A stretch of 64,000 nt of DNA from Corylus avellana. Its lineage: Eukaryota; Streptophyta; Magnoliopsida; Fagales; Betulaceae. Below the pieces are notes generated by a model. The model had not been told where the DNA came from. It ran no database searches and saw nothing but the letters and a program-made list of their open reading frames with translations. The stretch covers positions 17,799,980 through 17,863,979 of the forward strand of contig NC_081544.1 of assembly GCF_901000735.1 (NCBI RefSeq), read 5' to 3'. Both the position numbers and the translations under genes were made by a program. Positions 36,151 through 48,676 of the stretch are shown here, one piece after another; position 1 is the first letter of the stretch, and each line of letters begins with the position of its first letter.

Positions 36151-38356
36151 CCACCTCTCGAGGCCTGAACATCACTCTGCCTCCCGAGGATGCCTCGGCC
36201 CGCCAGATAAGTCTCTGTGAGCTTATTTTATTGAGTGCATAGGTTACACGTGTAAATTTTTTTTTTTTTTTTTTAATTTTTTTTTAATTTTTTATTAAAA
36301 TAAAAGCATATCTCTTTATGCATAATTTGCCTTTTTGCAAGCTTTGTTTAAAAGCAAAAGCTCATTGACCTCATCAGATTGATGACTACAGGATTCATAA
36401 AAAGAAAATACCTTCTGCATTTAAAACCAAAAACAATGTCTTTTTACATCAATGGCCATAAATAAGTATACTTATATTTATAATTGTTAAATGCTTTTGT
36501 AATTTACCAGAATCAAAGCACAATTTACAATTCTAAATACATATGCTCGTGGCTCTTGATGAAAAGACAATAATACAAGAATGTCTCTGTTGAAGATGTG
36601 TTTTAATGTATTAAAATAAATGCATGCCTGATTAGAATAATACCGAATTTTGGTCTAGATGAAAGCCAATGGCAATTCAAAAATCATTGGGTGTCTAATA
36701 TGTCCTTTTGTGAGAGGCATGCTCCTCTCGTGAGAACAACTTTGTCATATTTTAGCTTTAATAGCATTCTACACCCATAGTTCTAATTTCCTAGGATTAT
36801 GGTTGGTTGGGCTTGATAATAGTCAATTGTGTTTCATACACCATAAGAAGGCATACTGTGACTCGATTTTAGTGCAACATGCTCTATATTCTTCTTTCAA
36901 TTTTGTGCAGTGAATAACAGAGAGGAAAAGGTGCACAATGTGGCTTAGAGTAATATAGCACTTCATGCCATCTCAAGATGACACAAACCTGAAATCTGAG
37001 CAGTATAAAGCAAATCCGATGTCTCTACTCAAGCCCAATAGAGTGTGGCACCCAACCTTCTGAAAGAAACTCAACCGAGTAACTCATTTCAAAGAAGCAG
37101 ATATACTCTCAAGCTTCCATGAACAAGCCCTCCTTAGAGCCACCGGCGCCGACCCCTCTTTGGCACCAACGGCTATCCACACTCGGTGACTTCTTGGATC
37201 ACCGAGAAGTAAAGAAACACATTTAATAGATACCAATAAACAACATCTGAGATAAGTGGTTGCTTTCCCTTGCATCCTCTTTTATTTGCAAGATATGATT
37301 CATTAACACTAGCTATTAAAAGTGTTTCATGATAATTGTGGAATCTTTATACTAAACTTCGTCTCAGTAGATGATGAACTTTTATATTCCATCACTAATT
37401 TATAATGCAGTCTAAAAGGACTCGTATGGTTAGTGTTTGTCGTTTTGTGCAGACCCCAAAACAAAACAATGGCTTAATGGTTAAACCCTTCTTGCACAAA
37501 CCCATGTGGGTTGAAAGCAAAGAATGGCAAGAAGAAGTTGTCCATTTCGGCAGACATACTATCAGCTCAGCCCCAAGCTAACAATCACTCTTCCAAGGCT
37601 TGTTATAAAAGCTTGCGTGAAGGCATGCCAAAAGTGGCTGGGCACAAAGATGAGCAAATGTCAGCTAGGAAGTATCGGCTAGAGCAACCCCTATCCACTG
37701 AACTTATTACTCAATTTAAGTGTCTCGTCACTGATGCCACTCCTGCCACATAGAATGGGGGGTACGTATTCTATTTTTATACTATATGCATCTTATAACG
37801 AAATACATGCAGGAAAAGTTCAATGTATGAGGAGTTTGTTCCCGAGCTGCCATTAAATGGCTGCCGACAAGACGCTCTGCCTACTAAAGCCTTGAGCCCC
37901 AAGCACACCAAGGAGTTCCATACCAAGATGAGAAAAAACTGGGCTTCCTAATTGCTCTAAATATTGAGCTCATGAAAAGGTTAAATAGCTAACCTGTCAA
38001 GAACTAAATCCTTCAAAGAAGGTGTGTTCAAAAAAGGTTAAATAGCCACAGAGAAAAATAACCTGTCAAGAACGTAAATCCTTTAAAGAAGGTGTGTTCG
38101 AAAAAAGGTTAAACATTTCCTGAGGCCTAGCACTTAGCCAAAAGCACTCTACCAAGCAATCACAGGTAATTCATAAATTACTGTCAAGATTGCTAAGAGT
38201 GATGCATAAATAATATCATTGCAAGCAAATGAAAGGACTAGCAGTTTGATCAACCCAAAAAGTCCTATTATTCCAAGTATATAATTACAAAACAGAAGGG
38301 CCAGTTTCGGGAGCTCCACCAGCTGGCCTAGTCAACCATGGGAATCGGGTGGTAAC
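36151..38356. other. Rest of LARD interior, no gene recognised
   Basis: AT-rich with a T tract near 36260. There is a local duplication at 37975-38110, where a block containing AACCTGTCAAGAAC and AAATCCTTxAAAGAAGGTGT is repeated. Nothing coding is supported. Confidence 0.5.
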
Positions 38357-38757
38357 TGTTGGGGATAAAATCCACTATGGGTCCCATTATCTCTCAACAA
38401 CCCTTAATTATCTCATAAGGTCCTATGTCATCTCAACTACCTCACATTATCTCCCCACTGTTTCAAATGATTCTTCAATCGTCTGAAGGGAGAAGATCAA
38501 GGAAGTAGTTACAGAGATAAAACCCTATAAAAGAGAACTCAAGACATAGGTAAAAGGGATCGGTCATTATTTCTTAATACATTGCTAGCTCCGGCTATAT
38601 TTTGACCCCATATAGGACTGCTAACTTAAGCATCGGAGGGTCTACAGGGCCTTTCCCGTAGACCCCTTTGACTCTCTTATTATTTTGTAGGAGCCCGAAG
38701 GTCACTGGTTAGAGACGCCTCGAAGAACGTGAAGATCACACCAAACGGAAACTGTTA
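38357..38757 (+). repeat. LARD right LTR
   Basis: Same sequence as the left LTR with scattered substitutions. The last three bases (ACA on the left) are GAT here, so the exact end is uncertain by a few bases. Confidence 0.88.
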
Positions 38758-39374
38758 GATCCAAAAAATGCTTCAACAATCACAGGTATGGTTTCTTTCC
38801 TTCTCCTTTTCAATTTGGTTCAAATAAAATTCTCAACTGTGAATGTTTGGGTTTAATATTGCCATTCCGAATTACTTGATTCTTTGATTCCCATTGTGCC
38901 TTCTTTCTAGTTCTTATCATTGTTGCAAAATAAATACACTATCATTTAGGAATGGGATTTTCATCTTGACATATGTTTTTCATGCCTATATTTTTTTCTG
39001 CACACCATGTGTTTGCTCAAATGTCTCAAAGACTCTGGCTTGCTTTATTCCAATGTGTTTGATCTTTAGATGTTAGTTGAGAACTGTCTAGGAAAGGTAT
39101 GTTCAATATTCATGCAAATTTTTTAAATGGGATCATCAATATCTCAATACCTATTACATGTTTGATAAAATGTCTAAATGAAATTGTTTTCATTTATTTT
39201 TCTTTATCTTCTTGTAATAAGTTTTTTTTTTTGGTATATTCAACATTTAAAATTTGTTTCTGTTGCATCTATCTCATTTGTGGGATCACATATTTCATAT
39301 CAAAATTTTGTTTACAATGATGTTTCTCAAGAATAATATGTGCTTGTATTTTTTTTGGGGTGTGAATGCAGAAA
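38758..39374 (+). other. SIRE-like element spacer, second part
   Basis: T-rich sequence leading to a TGCAG|AAAATGG junction just before the envelope-like ATG. The junction resembles a splice acceptor, which would fit expression from a spliced message. That is inference. Confidence 0.45.
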
Positions 39375-40373
39375 ATGGTGTATCCAATTTCGGAATCCAC
39401 ACCAAGAAGAAAGTGCACTCGAGAAGAAAAATCAATCCTACAAGACAAAATTCTGACATGAAACATTGTGATTGAGCGTGGAGTGGAGCAAAATGATCTT
39501 ACAGTTGAACCGTTTCGGTTCATCCATGATATCTTCCATGCTAATCAATGGACCTCGGTGTTCGTTCCTGTTAATGCATACACTCGATTAGTTCGGGAAT
39601 TCTACTACAACATCGAAGACATTGACTTGGTTGGTCCTTCGTCATTCAAGACCAAGGTCTCCGGGAAAACTCTCAATGTCACTCCTGAGTTGATAAGTGA
39701 AGTTACTAGGATTCCTTTGACAAATGAGAAGCCGCTTCCATTTTTGGAGACTGAGCCATAACCAACTAAAGCGGAAGTCATAGCGGTTCTTAATCCGAGT
39801 CGGGAGCTTGTATGGGACGAAGACAAGAACAAAATTTCGATTGGTTATGTACGGGCTCCAGAGAGGTTGCTAACACGAATTGTGCTGCAGAATATTTGGC
39901 CAATCTCTCGAAAGAGTCACGTGACAATTGAACGCGCAATGATGATTTATGGCATAATTATCCGTGTAGAGTTCTGTTTATGCACTCATATGGTGTTGAC
40001 TATGATTGAGCTCCATGAAGATCACTTGATTGCATTACCTTATGGCGGCCTCATCACAAAGATCTTGCACGCCACTTTGCCCAAAATTGCAGCAAATGAA
40101 CATGTGGAATCTCCTGAAGGTTATTTTGGCAAAGCAACAGTGATGAAGTCAAATGCTCAACTTAGGCTTCACGCTCCAGCTGACCATGCTCCACCGATCG
40201 TTCAAGATTCTCTAGCTGCGTCCTCCTCGGGATCATCAGATATTTCAAGTCAATTAACTAAAATAATTGACTTACTTCAAACTCAAGGCCAAAGCATTGA
40301 AGCCATCAACACTCGCCTGACGAATTTGGAGAAAGATGTGAAGTCTATCAAGGAAAGCTTTTGGCAAGAATAA
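39375..40373 (+). pseudogene. SIRE 'envelope-like' / plant transposon protein frame, broken
   Basis: The frame from ATG 39375 runs to 40373 with two internal stops (TGA 39459, TAA 39759). It contains VIERGV, FVPVNAYTRLVREFY, a TPELISEVTRIP stretch, TIERAMMIYGI and a Ser-rich hinge. A C-terminal coiled-coil-like heptad region follows (QLTKIIDLLQTQGQSIEAIN to VKSIKESF). I recall this as the 'putative plant transposon protein' family found after pol in SIRE-type elements. No signal peptide or convincing membrane segment is visible, so an envelope role is not shown. Function unknown. Confidence 0.7.
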
Positions 40374-40593
40374 TTTTTCCCTCCTGTTTTGGTTTGTTTT
40401 TCTTTCTGGCAAGAATAATTTATTTTGTGTTGTCTGGTTTTACTTACTTAAGATTTCATGGGTTGTTGGTTTGTTTGTTTAAAACTCTAGAATTTCATTT
40501 TTGTGTATTTCCTTTTGTCCTTCCGAGACAAAAAGGGGGAGTTTATTTGATATGTCATTTTCATGTACAAATTATTTTTTGTCCTCAAATGGC

Positions 40594-40607
40594 CAAAAGG
40601 GGGAGTT
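40594..40607 (+). other. SIRE-like element polypurine tract
   Basis: AAAAGGGGGAGTT lies directly before the 3' LTR. A second tract AAAAAGGGGGAG at about 40530 lies 65 bases upstream. Confidence 0.75.
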
Positions 40608-41555
40608 TGTTGGGTTATGTTTTGGCTCATTCGGTTTGCTTGTAAAGTTGGTGAAAATGAAGCATCTTAACATGTCCAGAAAACTGATTCTAGAAGGGCC
40701 GGTCCAGACCACCAGAAGCCAAGTCCGGACCCAATTTCCAAAACACTCCATTTGAAGGACATGCCCAGACCGTCAGAAGCTGGGTCCGGACGCCATTTCC
40801 AGTAACTACATTCTGAGGGGGAGGTCCGGATCGCCAGAAGTTGAGTCTGGACCCCATTTCCAGAAACCTCATATTGAAGGGGAGGTCCGGACCGGAAGCT
40901 AGGTTCGGACCAAATTTCCAGCAAGCCCTTTTTTATATGGGCTATCCGGACACAAGAGTTAGAGGTCCGGACACCACTAGGTTACGCATATGTAACCCTA
41001 GCCATGTCCAAACCCCTAATTAGCCCTGTCCGGACATGGCTGCTGATGTATTGTTTATTCTCTATTTAAACCTTTTATTTTGCTTAAGAAAGGTACGTAT
41101 TTTGGAGAGCAAAATTAGAGAGCTTAGAAAGAGAGATATTGTTCTAGTTTTATTTGTGAAAAGAAAATATGTGAAGCCAATCGGAGTTCCGGTGAAAGGA
41201 AATCTTTTAGAAGAATTGGGCCAAATGTTCTGGAAATGGCTACTGAGGTAGAAGTCAAGTGGGTCACTTGTCGTGTGCAAGGAAGAGTCAAAGGTTTTGT
41301 AATTATTCTTGTATTCCTTATTCTTCTTATAGTGGATTGATTTCCTGGGTTTGGCTGTCCCGGAGAGGTTTTACATTTAGAGAGTTCTCTAAATGGTTTC
41401 CTCTTCGTAACCAAATATCTATGTTCTTGATTGCTTATTTCATATCTGTATTTGGCAGATCTTTTAACTGCTAGGTTAGATCTTTTTCTGAATAATCTTT
41501 GTGAAACACCTAGACATTTGGATATGTGTTGTTTGGAGTCGTTTTAGAATTTTCA
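40608..41555 (+). repeat. SIRE-like element 3' LTR
   Basis: Begins TGTTGGGTTATG and ends near GAATTTTCA at 41555, where minus-strand Copia RNase H sequence starts. Carries the GGTCCGGACC motif array (40690-41035) and a promoter-like TATTTAAACC near 41060. The 5' partner is absent from the window. Confidence 0.75.
40690..41035. repeat. GGTCCGGACC palindrome array / about 58-bp tandem repeat in LTR
   Basis: Four tandem units of about 55-60 bp each hold two motifs (CCGGTCCAGACC and AAGTCCGGACCC type) around a conserved CAGAAG spacer and CATTTCCAG. Further single motifs follow (TATCCGGACAC, GGTCCGGACACC, TGTCCGGACATGG). Confidence 0.8.
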
Positions 41556-44034
41556 AGCAGCATTATCTTCATATAATATTGTCGGGGTATCTTTGATTGT
41601 GGATAAACCACACTTTTCTCGAATGTGTTGAATTACTGATCTTAGCCATATGCATTCCCGACTTGCTTCATGAATTGCAATAATCTCTAAGTGATTTGAA
41701 GAAATAGCAACAAGTATTTGCTTGACAGATCTTCATGAAATAGCTGTACTTTCTCATGTAAATAGATATCCTGTTTGAGATCTACCTTTATGCGGATCAT
41801 AAAGAAAACCCGCATATGCATATCCAACTAATTGTGAATTTAAACCTCTTGAATAAAATAATCCCATGTCAGTTGTTCCATAAAGATAACGTAGAACATG
41901 TTTGACCCCATTCCAATGCCTTCGAGTTGGTGCACAACTGTATCTTGCTAGTAAATTAACTGAAAATGTTATATCAGGTTGTGTGCAATTTGCAAGGTAC
42001 ACCACAGCACCAATTGCACTACGATATTGTACTTCAGGACCAAGAATTTCTTCGTCATCTTCTCGAGGGCGAAAATGGTCTTTTTTTTTTTACATCAAGT
42101 GATCGAACAATCATTTGAGTGCTCAAAGGATAGGCTTTCTCCATGTAAAAGTGCTTCAGGACTTTTCTGTGTATGTTGATTGATGAACAAAAATTCCATT
42201 TGGAAAATGTTCAATCTGTAAGCCAAGACAAAATTTTGTATTTCTGAGATCTTTCTTCTCAAACTCATTTTTTAAATAAGTGGCAGTTCTTATGAGCTTT
42301 TCTGGAGTCCTAACAAGATTTAAATCATCTACATAAACTGCAATAATAGCAAATCCAGATTCTGATTTCTTAATGAAAACACAGGGACAAATTGGATTAT
42401 TCTCAAATTCTTCTTTCAATAGATATTCACTAAGATGATTATACCACATGCGTCCGGATTGCTTTAACCCATATAAAGATCTTTGTAGCTTGATAGAATA
42501 AATGCTTCGGGATTTCGAATTATATGCTTCAGGCATTTTGTATTCTTAAGGGATTTTCATGTATATATCATTATCAAGTGATCTATATAAATATCATGTA
42601 ACCACATCCATTAAACGCATATCCAAACTTTCTGTAACTAACAAGCTAATCAAAAATCTAAATGTAATTGCATCCACTACATGGGAATATGTTTCTTCAT
42701 AATCAATACCAGGTTTCTACAAGAATCCTTGTGCAATAAGTCTTGCTTTGTATCTCACAATTTTATTTTTCTCATTACGTTTTCGTACAAATACCTACTT
42801 GTATCCAACAGGCAATACACCTTCAGGTGTTTGGACTACAAGTCCAAATACTTCACGTTTTGCTAGTGAGTTCAATTTTGCCTGAATTGCTTCCTTCCAC
42901 ATTGGCCAATCATTTCTATGTAGACATTCTTCGACAGTTTGTGATTTAGTATCATCATTACTTCTGGTAATGTCAAATGCAACTTTAAATGAAAATATGT
43001 TGTTGACAACAATTTTATTTATATCCAATATTTCTCATGCACTTGCATAATTTATTAAGATCTCATTATTTTTAGGTACCTTTTCCTCTTTAGGGGGTAA
43101 CTCTTCAGGAGATTCCTCTTCGAGGGATTCCTTTCCAGAAGAATTTTGTACAAAAAGTTTGGATGGATCAATTTTCGTTGCCTGTTTTGTGGGTAAGGCC
43201 TTTTCAAGAGCACCGATTTCATTTCCTTGAGCTTTTGTCTTCCCGGGAATCTTATCCTTTGCACTAATAGGTCTTCCACGCTTTAGGCGTGCCTTAGACT
43301 CATTTGCTGTTGTATTAATTGATTGTTCTATAGGACTTCTATCTTTGTTGGAGTATTAGCAACTAAAATGTTAGACTTAACTATTTTCTTGTTTTCAGTT
43401 AATACATCCGGCAATTTATTTCCTATACTCTACAATTGAATGATCCTTTGAACTTCTAGTTCACATAGATTTGTACGAGGATCAAAATGAGATAACATCG
43501 AATTATTCCAAGTGATTTCTTGTTGTGCTTCTGGCAGCGACTTTTCTTTCCCTAGTGATGGGAATTTGTTTTCATCAAAATGACAATCTTCAAAACGTGC
43601 TTTAAAAATATCATCAGTTAAAGGCTTTAGGTATCTAATGATAGAAGAAGAATTAAAACCAACACAAATTCCAAGTCTACATTAAGGTCCCATCTTAGTG
43701 TGTTGAGGTGGCACAATTAGAACATATACAACACAATCAAAAATACGAAAATGAAAAATATTTGGTGCTTAACCAAATGCAAGTTGCAAAGGAGAATATT
43801 TTTGGTGAGTTGTTGGTCTGATCTGAACTAATGATGCAGCATGTAATACTGCATGTCCCCAAACAGAAACAAGTAATTTTGTTTTCATAAGCAAAGGTTG
43901 AGCAATTAACTGAATTCGTTTAATAAACGATTCAGCTAAACCATTTTAAGTATGAGTATGAGTATGAGTATGAGCAACATGATGTTAAACATTAATTCCA
44001 ATTGACATGCAATAGTCATAAAATGCTTGAGATG
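41556..44034 (-). pseudogene. Copia integrase C-terminus, reverse transcriptase and RNase H
   Basis: Continues the integrase core with QAFYDYCMSIGI and NGLAESFIKRIQLIAQ. Next come a Lys/Pro-rich linker, RT start (NDWPMWKEAIQAKLNSL), LYGLKQSGRMWYNHL, the catalytic AVYVDDLNLV, and RNase H (PDITFSVNLLARYS, SNHLEIIAIHEASRECIWL, ILYEDNAA). Several stops. A (CATACT)n hexanucleotide run at about 43949-43975 expands the HxHT segment before NGLAES. Confidence 0.85.
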
Positions 44035-45397
44035 TGTTGTGCAAATTTATTTAACTCGCAAGTGCACAAATCGATTGTAATTTAATGAATTGCAAGTGTG
44101 AGGTCGATCCCACAGAGAATTGTATTCTTGAAAGAGCAATTTAAATCTAAACTAATTAAATCCTAACCTAGTTCCAAAAAGGTTTTGAGTTTTGATTTTT
44201 TGAAATTAATAGACAAACATAAACTAATTAAAATAAACTAAGAGATAAAAGACTAAGGTTTGGAAATTCACACTCATCGAATCATAACAACATACTTCCA
44301 TGGTTATCCATATTAATCTGAAGTTCTCACAATTAAAATCTTAGATATGTTTTACTATGCTTCAAACAATTAATCAAAACCATCTCATGTATCCATTTAT
44401 TGCACAAATCACAAGAGGAATCCAATATCAATTAAATCATCAGATGTATCCGTAAATCACAAAAGATATCCAATCTTAATTGAAACACCAAATTAATCCA
44501 TCGAACAAATCACAATGGATATCCAATTATTTAGGCAAATAAAATCAAGCAATCAATCATGTGAAATTATCTTAAATCATCAAGTATATCCTTGAATCAC
44601 AAAAGATATCCAAGAATCACTCCACACATTGAAAAGAAGTAAAACAATTGAAATATTAAACTCAATAAAATCAGATAAATAAAGACTTATATGAAAGTAT
44701 TGATGTTCTTCATCGGTGAGGCTTCATCCCCAACCTTAGTTGGGAATTTAGCTCCAAATAAAAATAAAACATAAATCTAAAGAAAACCTAAACTAAAAAG
44801 AGAAAAACTTTAAAATTTTGCTCTCTGGAATTCTATCTTTTCTTGAATGCAAAGAGGTCTATTTATAGGCTTAGAGAAGTCCTAGAAGCCCAAATAAACT
44901 TAGATTCTGTCTCCAGTCAAAATAGAAGTCTGAAATCGGAATAGGATTCGTCCACATTTGTGTTCTTTTATTGCGGGGAGATTTTGGCATAGTAATCGTC
45001 CGAATTAGGAAAAGCCTGTTTCACAATGAATTGTAGTATTTTGAATTAGCTTTCCAATGTTGCATGAATCACTTCAATCTGATATTTGAACAGAAAGTTA
45101 TGGTCAAAATAATGAGACATGTGCAGAATCTGAATTTGAATCCAATCCGAAATCTTATCCAATCTGATCTTTAGTCCAATTTAACCTTTTTCTTGGATTT
45201 GGTTAAACTTAACCACATCATCTAGGTCTTCTCAAAGTATGCTTTCTTCCAAACTTTCCATTTTTTCCTTTAAAGCTGTAGTTTTTCTTCAATGACCTAC
45301 AAAATATTAAAAACACAAAACATTAAATAACGACACAACTAAAGGATTAACTAATGTAAATAAAGGGGTCCAAATATGGAATATTTGGCACTTATCA
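44035..45397 (-). repeat. Element B left LTR (3' LTR)
   Basis: TGTTGTGCAAATT...GGCACTTATCA on the plus strand. In the first 130 bases it differs from the right LTR by four substitutions and a 6-bp indel. Confidence 0.92.
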
Positions 45398-46679
45398 AAC
45401 ACCCCCAAACTTACATTTTGCTAGTCCCTTAGCAAAACAAAATGAAACAAAAAAATAAAAATAAGAAACATAAATCCTCTTTTATGGGAGAGACGATTGT
45501 ATTTAGCATACGCAACAAGCCTTTTAAACCCTTAGGCATCCCTAGTGAACGAGTGAAGTCTCATGAGAGCTTAACAGGAATGACACCCACAAACATTGTG
45601 CACTATGTTGTTAACAAGAAAGAATTTTTACATAAACCATGTTTCTTATTCATGAGCAAGCGTAAAAAGACAAACATCATCATCACAGTCAAAAGGTAAT
45701 CCAGAATTAAATCACTCATAAATGGACAATTTAGACCTCATATTTTTTGAAAAGTGTAAAGTGTAATTAGCATACAATTATGAAGCTTTCAGCTTAAACT
45801 CAAGATAAGTTCCATAAAATTTGTAAGAATCCCTAACAAATGAAACAACTAAGGCAAGATATGCTTTTTTTATTTTATTTTTATTTTTTTACAGGCTATG
45901 CAATATCTAACTCCCTTAAGCTTTCTAATTGACCCATGTAATAAGTATTAGGCCAGTGACTCTCAAGCCATGTGGCTTTAGGGCACTAGATGTAAAACAT
46001 CCCTAAGGGCTAATTAACTTAAGTCAAAAAGGCTATGATGTCAGATTAGCTATATCATAAATCAACACTGAACTTCACACCTTTTGACGCTAACACTCAA
46101 TGCTTAATGAGGCAAGAGGTCCGGTTATTCAGCAGAAAATTCAACATGATCTTTCTTTTCTTTTTCCTTCTCTTTATTATTTATATCTTGCAAGCCAATG
46201 GTTATTCATCAATAGGTCATCCGAAAAATCTCAAAGAGAACAAGCTTAAGCTCAAACATCATACCTCATAGAAAACATGCTAATGTGCTCATAAAAAATT
46301 TATCTGAAAACAAGTGAAATCTCTTTTACCCAAAAATAAGTCAAAGGACTCAGACTTCAAAGGACATAATGATGTGTTCAACCCTTTAAGTAAGCTAATG
46401 AAATGTAAATCACAGTGACAGTTTAACTCAAACTTGACAACAACATAGCACATTTTTTTTTTCAATTTTTTTTTTTCAAAAAAAAATTAAAATGCAAAAA
46501 GACAAATAAAAATAAACAAATAAGAACAAAAATAAACAGACAAAGTTTTTTTTCATACCCACAAACTTGAATTACACATTACCCTCAATGTGTAGTATTG
46601 AAATACATTACCGGAAGTAAAGAAATCTGAGTGTGAACAAGGTCAGGGCGTCCGCCAAACTTAAACACCAAAACACCTG

Positions 46680-48125
46680 TCAACAAAATCTAACAGGAAT
46701 ATTTCTTTCACAGAAACAAAACATCAAAAGATTAATTGCTGTTAGAAACAAAAACAAATAAAAAGAAATACAATATAATGAAAACGGAAAGAAATAATTT
46801 GTGGAGTGAAGTGCAGAAAATAAACTGGAGGAGAAAACTTTACAGCGCTTCCTCCTATCATGCGAATGTCTAACCAATCCCTTCCACCCCTTCTTCTTCA
46901 AAACTTCATACCCATCTAGAAGAATATTTCTCCATCTTATGTAGAATTGCTTGCTTCGAAGGATCTTCTTAGGAAAGTAATTCCTAGATTTGTGTGCTTG
47001 TGTGCACAAGTCCTTGAGTATCTTGACATAAGATGGCTGTTTGAGACATTCAGACGATGAAGCTTTGGGCTCTTGATATGTCTCAAGAGGGACAGTGATG
47101 CAAGCAGGAGCTTCAGTACTCACTTCCATGCCACTGGGTAGATCAAGATCAGTTGGTGGCTCACTGTTCTCATGGTGCTCAACTTGCTCAGGGTGCTCAA
47201 CTTGCTCCTCCTTCTTTTCCTCCTCTTTGTTATCCACAATTTCCTTACTCTCTAGTGTGATGGTGACTTGGGCATGCTCATGATAAGAATTTTCGGAATC
47301 ATCCTCATCAATCATGTAGTGCCTTTCAGCCATCAGCTGACTTTGAAGCTCTTCTTCCTCTATTTTGTTGAAGTTAGGAACTAGATGACCGATCTGTCCT
47401 TCTATCTTGGTCACGGCCTGCTTAAGTTCTTGTATGTCTCTGTTGTTAGCCATGTTGGAATTCCTCATCTCCAATACGGCTTGATTGGTGAAACCTTTTA
47501 GCTATTGTATATCTTGGGAATTGCTCATGATAGTATTCTTTATATCTTGTATATCTTAGGAATTGCTCATGGTAGTATTCTTCATATCTTGTATATCTTT
47601 GGAATTGCTCATGGTAGTATTCTTCATATCTTGTATGTTCTTATCCATTGATTGCATGAATGCTTTCATCATGTCTTCCAGTGATGACTGTGGTGCAGGC
47701 TGTGGCACTTGAGTAGTAGACTGATAAACAGGAGGTTGAGCTTGATGATCGAACTGCGGATATTCTGAATGGTGCAATTCATCAAATTGGTGAGCATAAT
47801 TTCCTGTAGCTTGAGCTGATCCTGAGAAATCAGATTGGTTGCTCAAGTCCGGGTTATAACAATTGAAATTTGAATCAAACCTCGGGCTGGAGAAACTGGT
47901 GCTCATTTGTTCATATGAAAAGTTAGATCTAGCTGCTCTGATTTGATCTAATTTGTCCCATAAGTCGTTGAGCTCAGCTCGCAGATCTGAAAATTTGTTT
48001 TCCTCATGATAAGGATTGAAACAATATGAACATGGTTTATGTGGGTAAAATTTTTGAGGATAGTTGGTAGGAGCTGGTGTCCTATAACTAGGAGAGGCAT
48101 TAAAATCATTAAAATTAAAATTCAT
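46680..48125 (-). pseudogene. Element B gag-derived frame(s)
   Basis: From ATG 48125 the first frame has RTPAPTNYPQKF, a knuckle-like CSYCFNPYHEENKF (last Cys missing), many Asn/Gln/Ser residues and a repeated DMKNTTMSNSK block. After stops around 47.5 kb a second frame (47474-46680) gives KIEGQIGHLVPNFNKIEEEE, HYMIDEDDSENSYHEHAQ, an acidic KEEEKKEEQVEHPEQVEHHE stretch, KILKDLCTQAHKSRN and KKKGWKGLVRHSHDRRK. LKDLCTQ is normally where gag passes into protease, but no protease follows. No catalytic function is predicted. Confidence 0.7.
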
Positions 48126-48339
48126 GCTTCCCCCTCACTTTTCAGCATGCATATATCCTACATAAAATATTAACCATTTTTTTAAAAAAAAAATTTTTAA
48201 AAAATAAACTAAAAAAAAAGACTAACACAAATAAAAAATAAATAAATAAAAACTAAAACTAAAAAACTCACAAAAAGGACCAAAAATAAATTTTGGCTTA
48301 AATCTACGGAACTGGTGTAGTTCCTGCCTTTGCTGTGAG

Positions 48340-48475
48340 TGTGCTCGATCGCGCTGATGTGCGCTCAATCGCACTTGAGTGAAGATGTGGCAGTTAACGA
48401 GCGCAGATGCATTTGAGCTTGTTGTCTTGGTCCCGAGTGCACTCGATCGTAGCAGGGCTGCAATCGATCGCACTA
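48340..48475. repeat. CTCGATCGCA-type motif array in element B leader
   Basis: GTGCTCGATCGCGC, GTGCGCTCAATCGCAC, GTGCACTCGATCG and CAATCGATCGCAC lie between primer site and gag-like start. This is the same position as in element A. Confidence 0.7.
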
Positions 48476-48676
48476 GCAGGGGTGTGCGGAAGGTGCTGCG
48501 GCAGAACTGTAAAACAAGCCAAACAAAACAAAAAACAACAAGAAAAAACTCTTCTTCTTTTTTTATTAGTAACACGAGTAAAACAAAACAAATTGCAGAA
48601 AAATAAAATCCTAATTATAACTAGTAGAAGCATAAAACTAATTTAGAAATAAATTGGTTTAAAAAATTGAACAAGT

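Larger units (their letters stand above)
32099..38757 (+). mobile_element. Non-autonomous LTR retrotransposon (LARD-like) nested in the SIRE-like element
   Basis: Two near-identical direct LTRs of about 400 bp bound 5.85 kb without any recognisable gag or pol. After the left LTR comes TTTGGCGCCGTCTGTGGG, the usual position of a primer site. The interior contains a large tandem repeat (34.3-34.95 kb), a second repeated region (35.6-36.15 kb) and unrecognised short frames (for example 33700-33918, 35368-35970, 37511-37753). Large size, good LTRs and no coding capacity are the features of LARDs. No clean target duplication was found. Confidence 0.8.
26760..41555 (+). mobile_element. SIRE-like Copia retrotransposon, 5' end missing, interrupted
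   Basis: Order: gag zinc knuckle, protease, integrase, reverse transcriptase, RNase H (26.8-30.9 kb), spacer, an inserted 6.7 kb LTR element (32.1-38.8 kb), an additional 'envelope-like' frame (39.4-40.4 kb), polypurine tract (AAAAGGGGGAGTT) and 3' LTR (40608-41555). A gene after pol is characteristic of the SIRE/Maximus lineage. The 5' LTR, primer site and gag N-terminus are replaced by element D. The 3' LTR abuts RNase H sequence of the minus-strand Copia element, into which it apparently inserted. Confidence 0.8.

Noticed and set aside
40690..41035. A CRISPR-like repeat-spacer array, because units of similar length alternate
   Set aside because: It is an LTR-internal tandem repeat in a plant genome; the spacers are also repeated and no cas genes are present.
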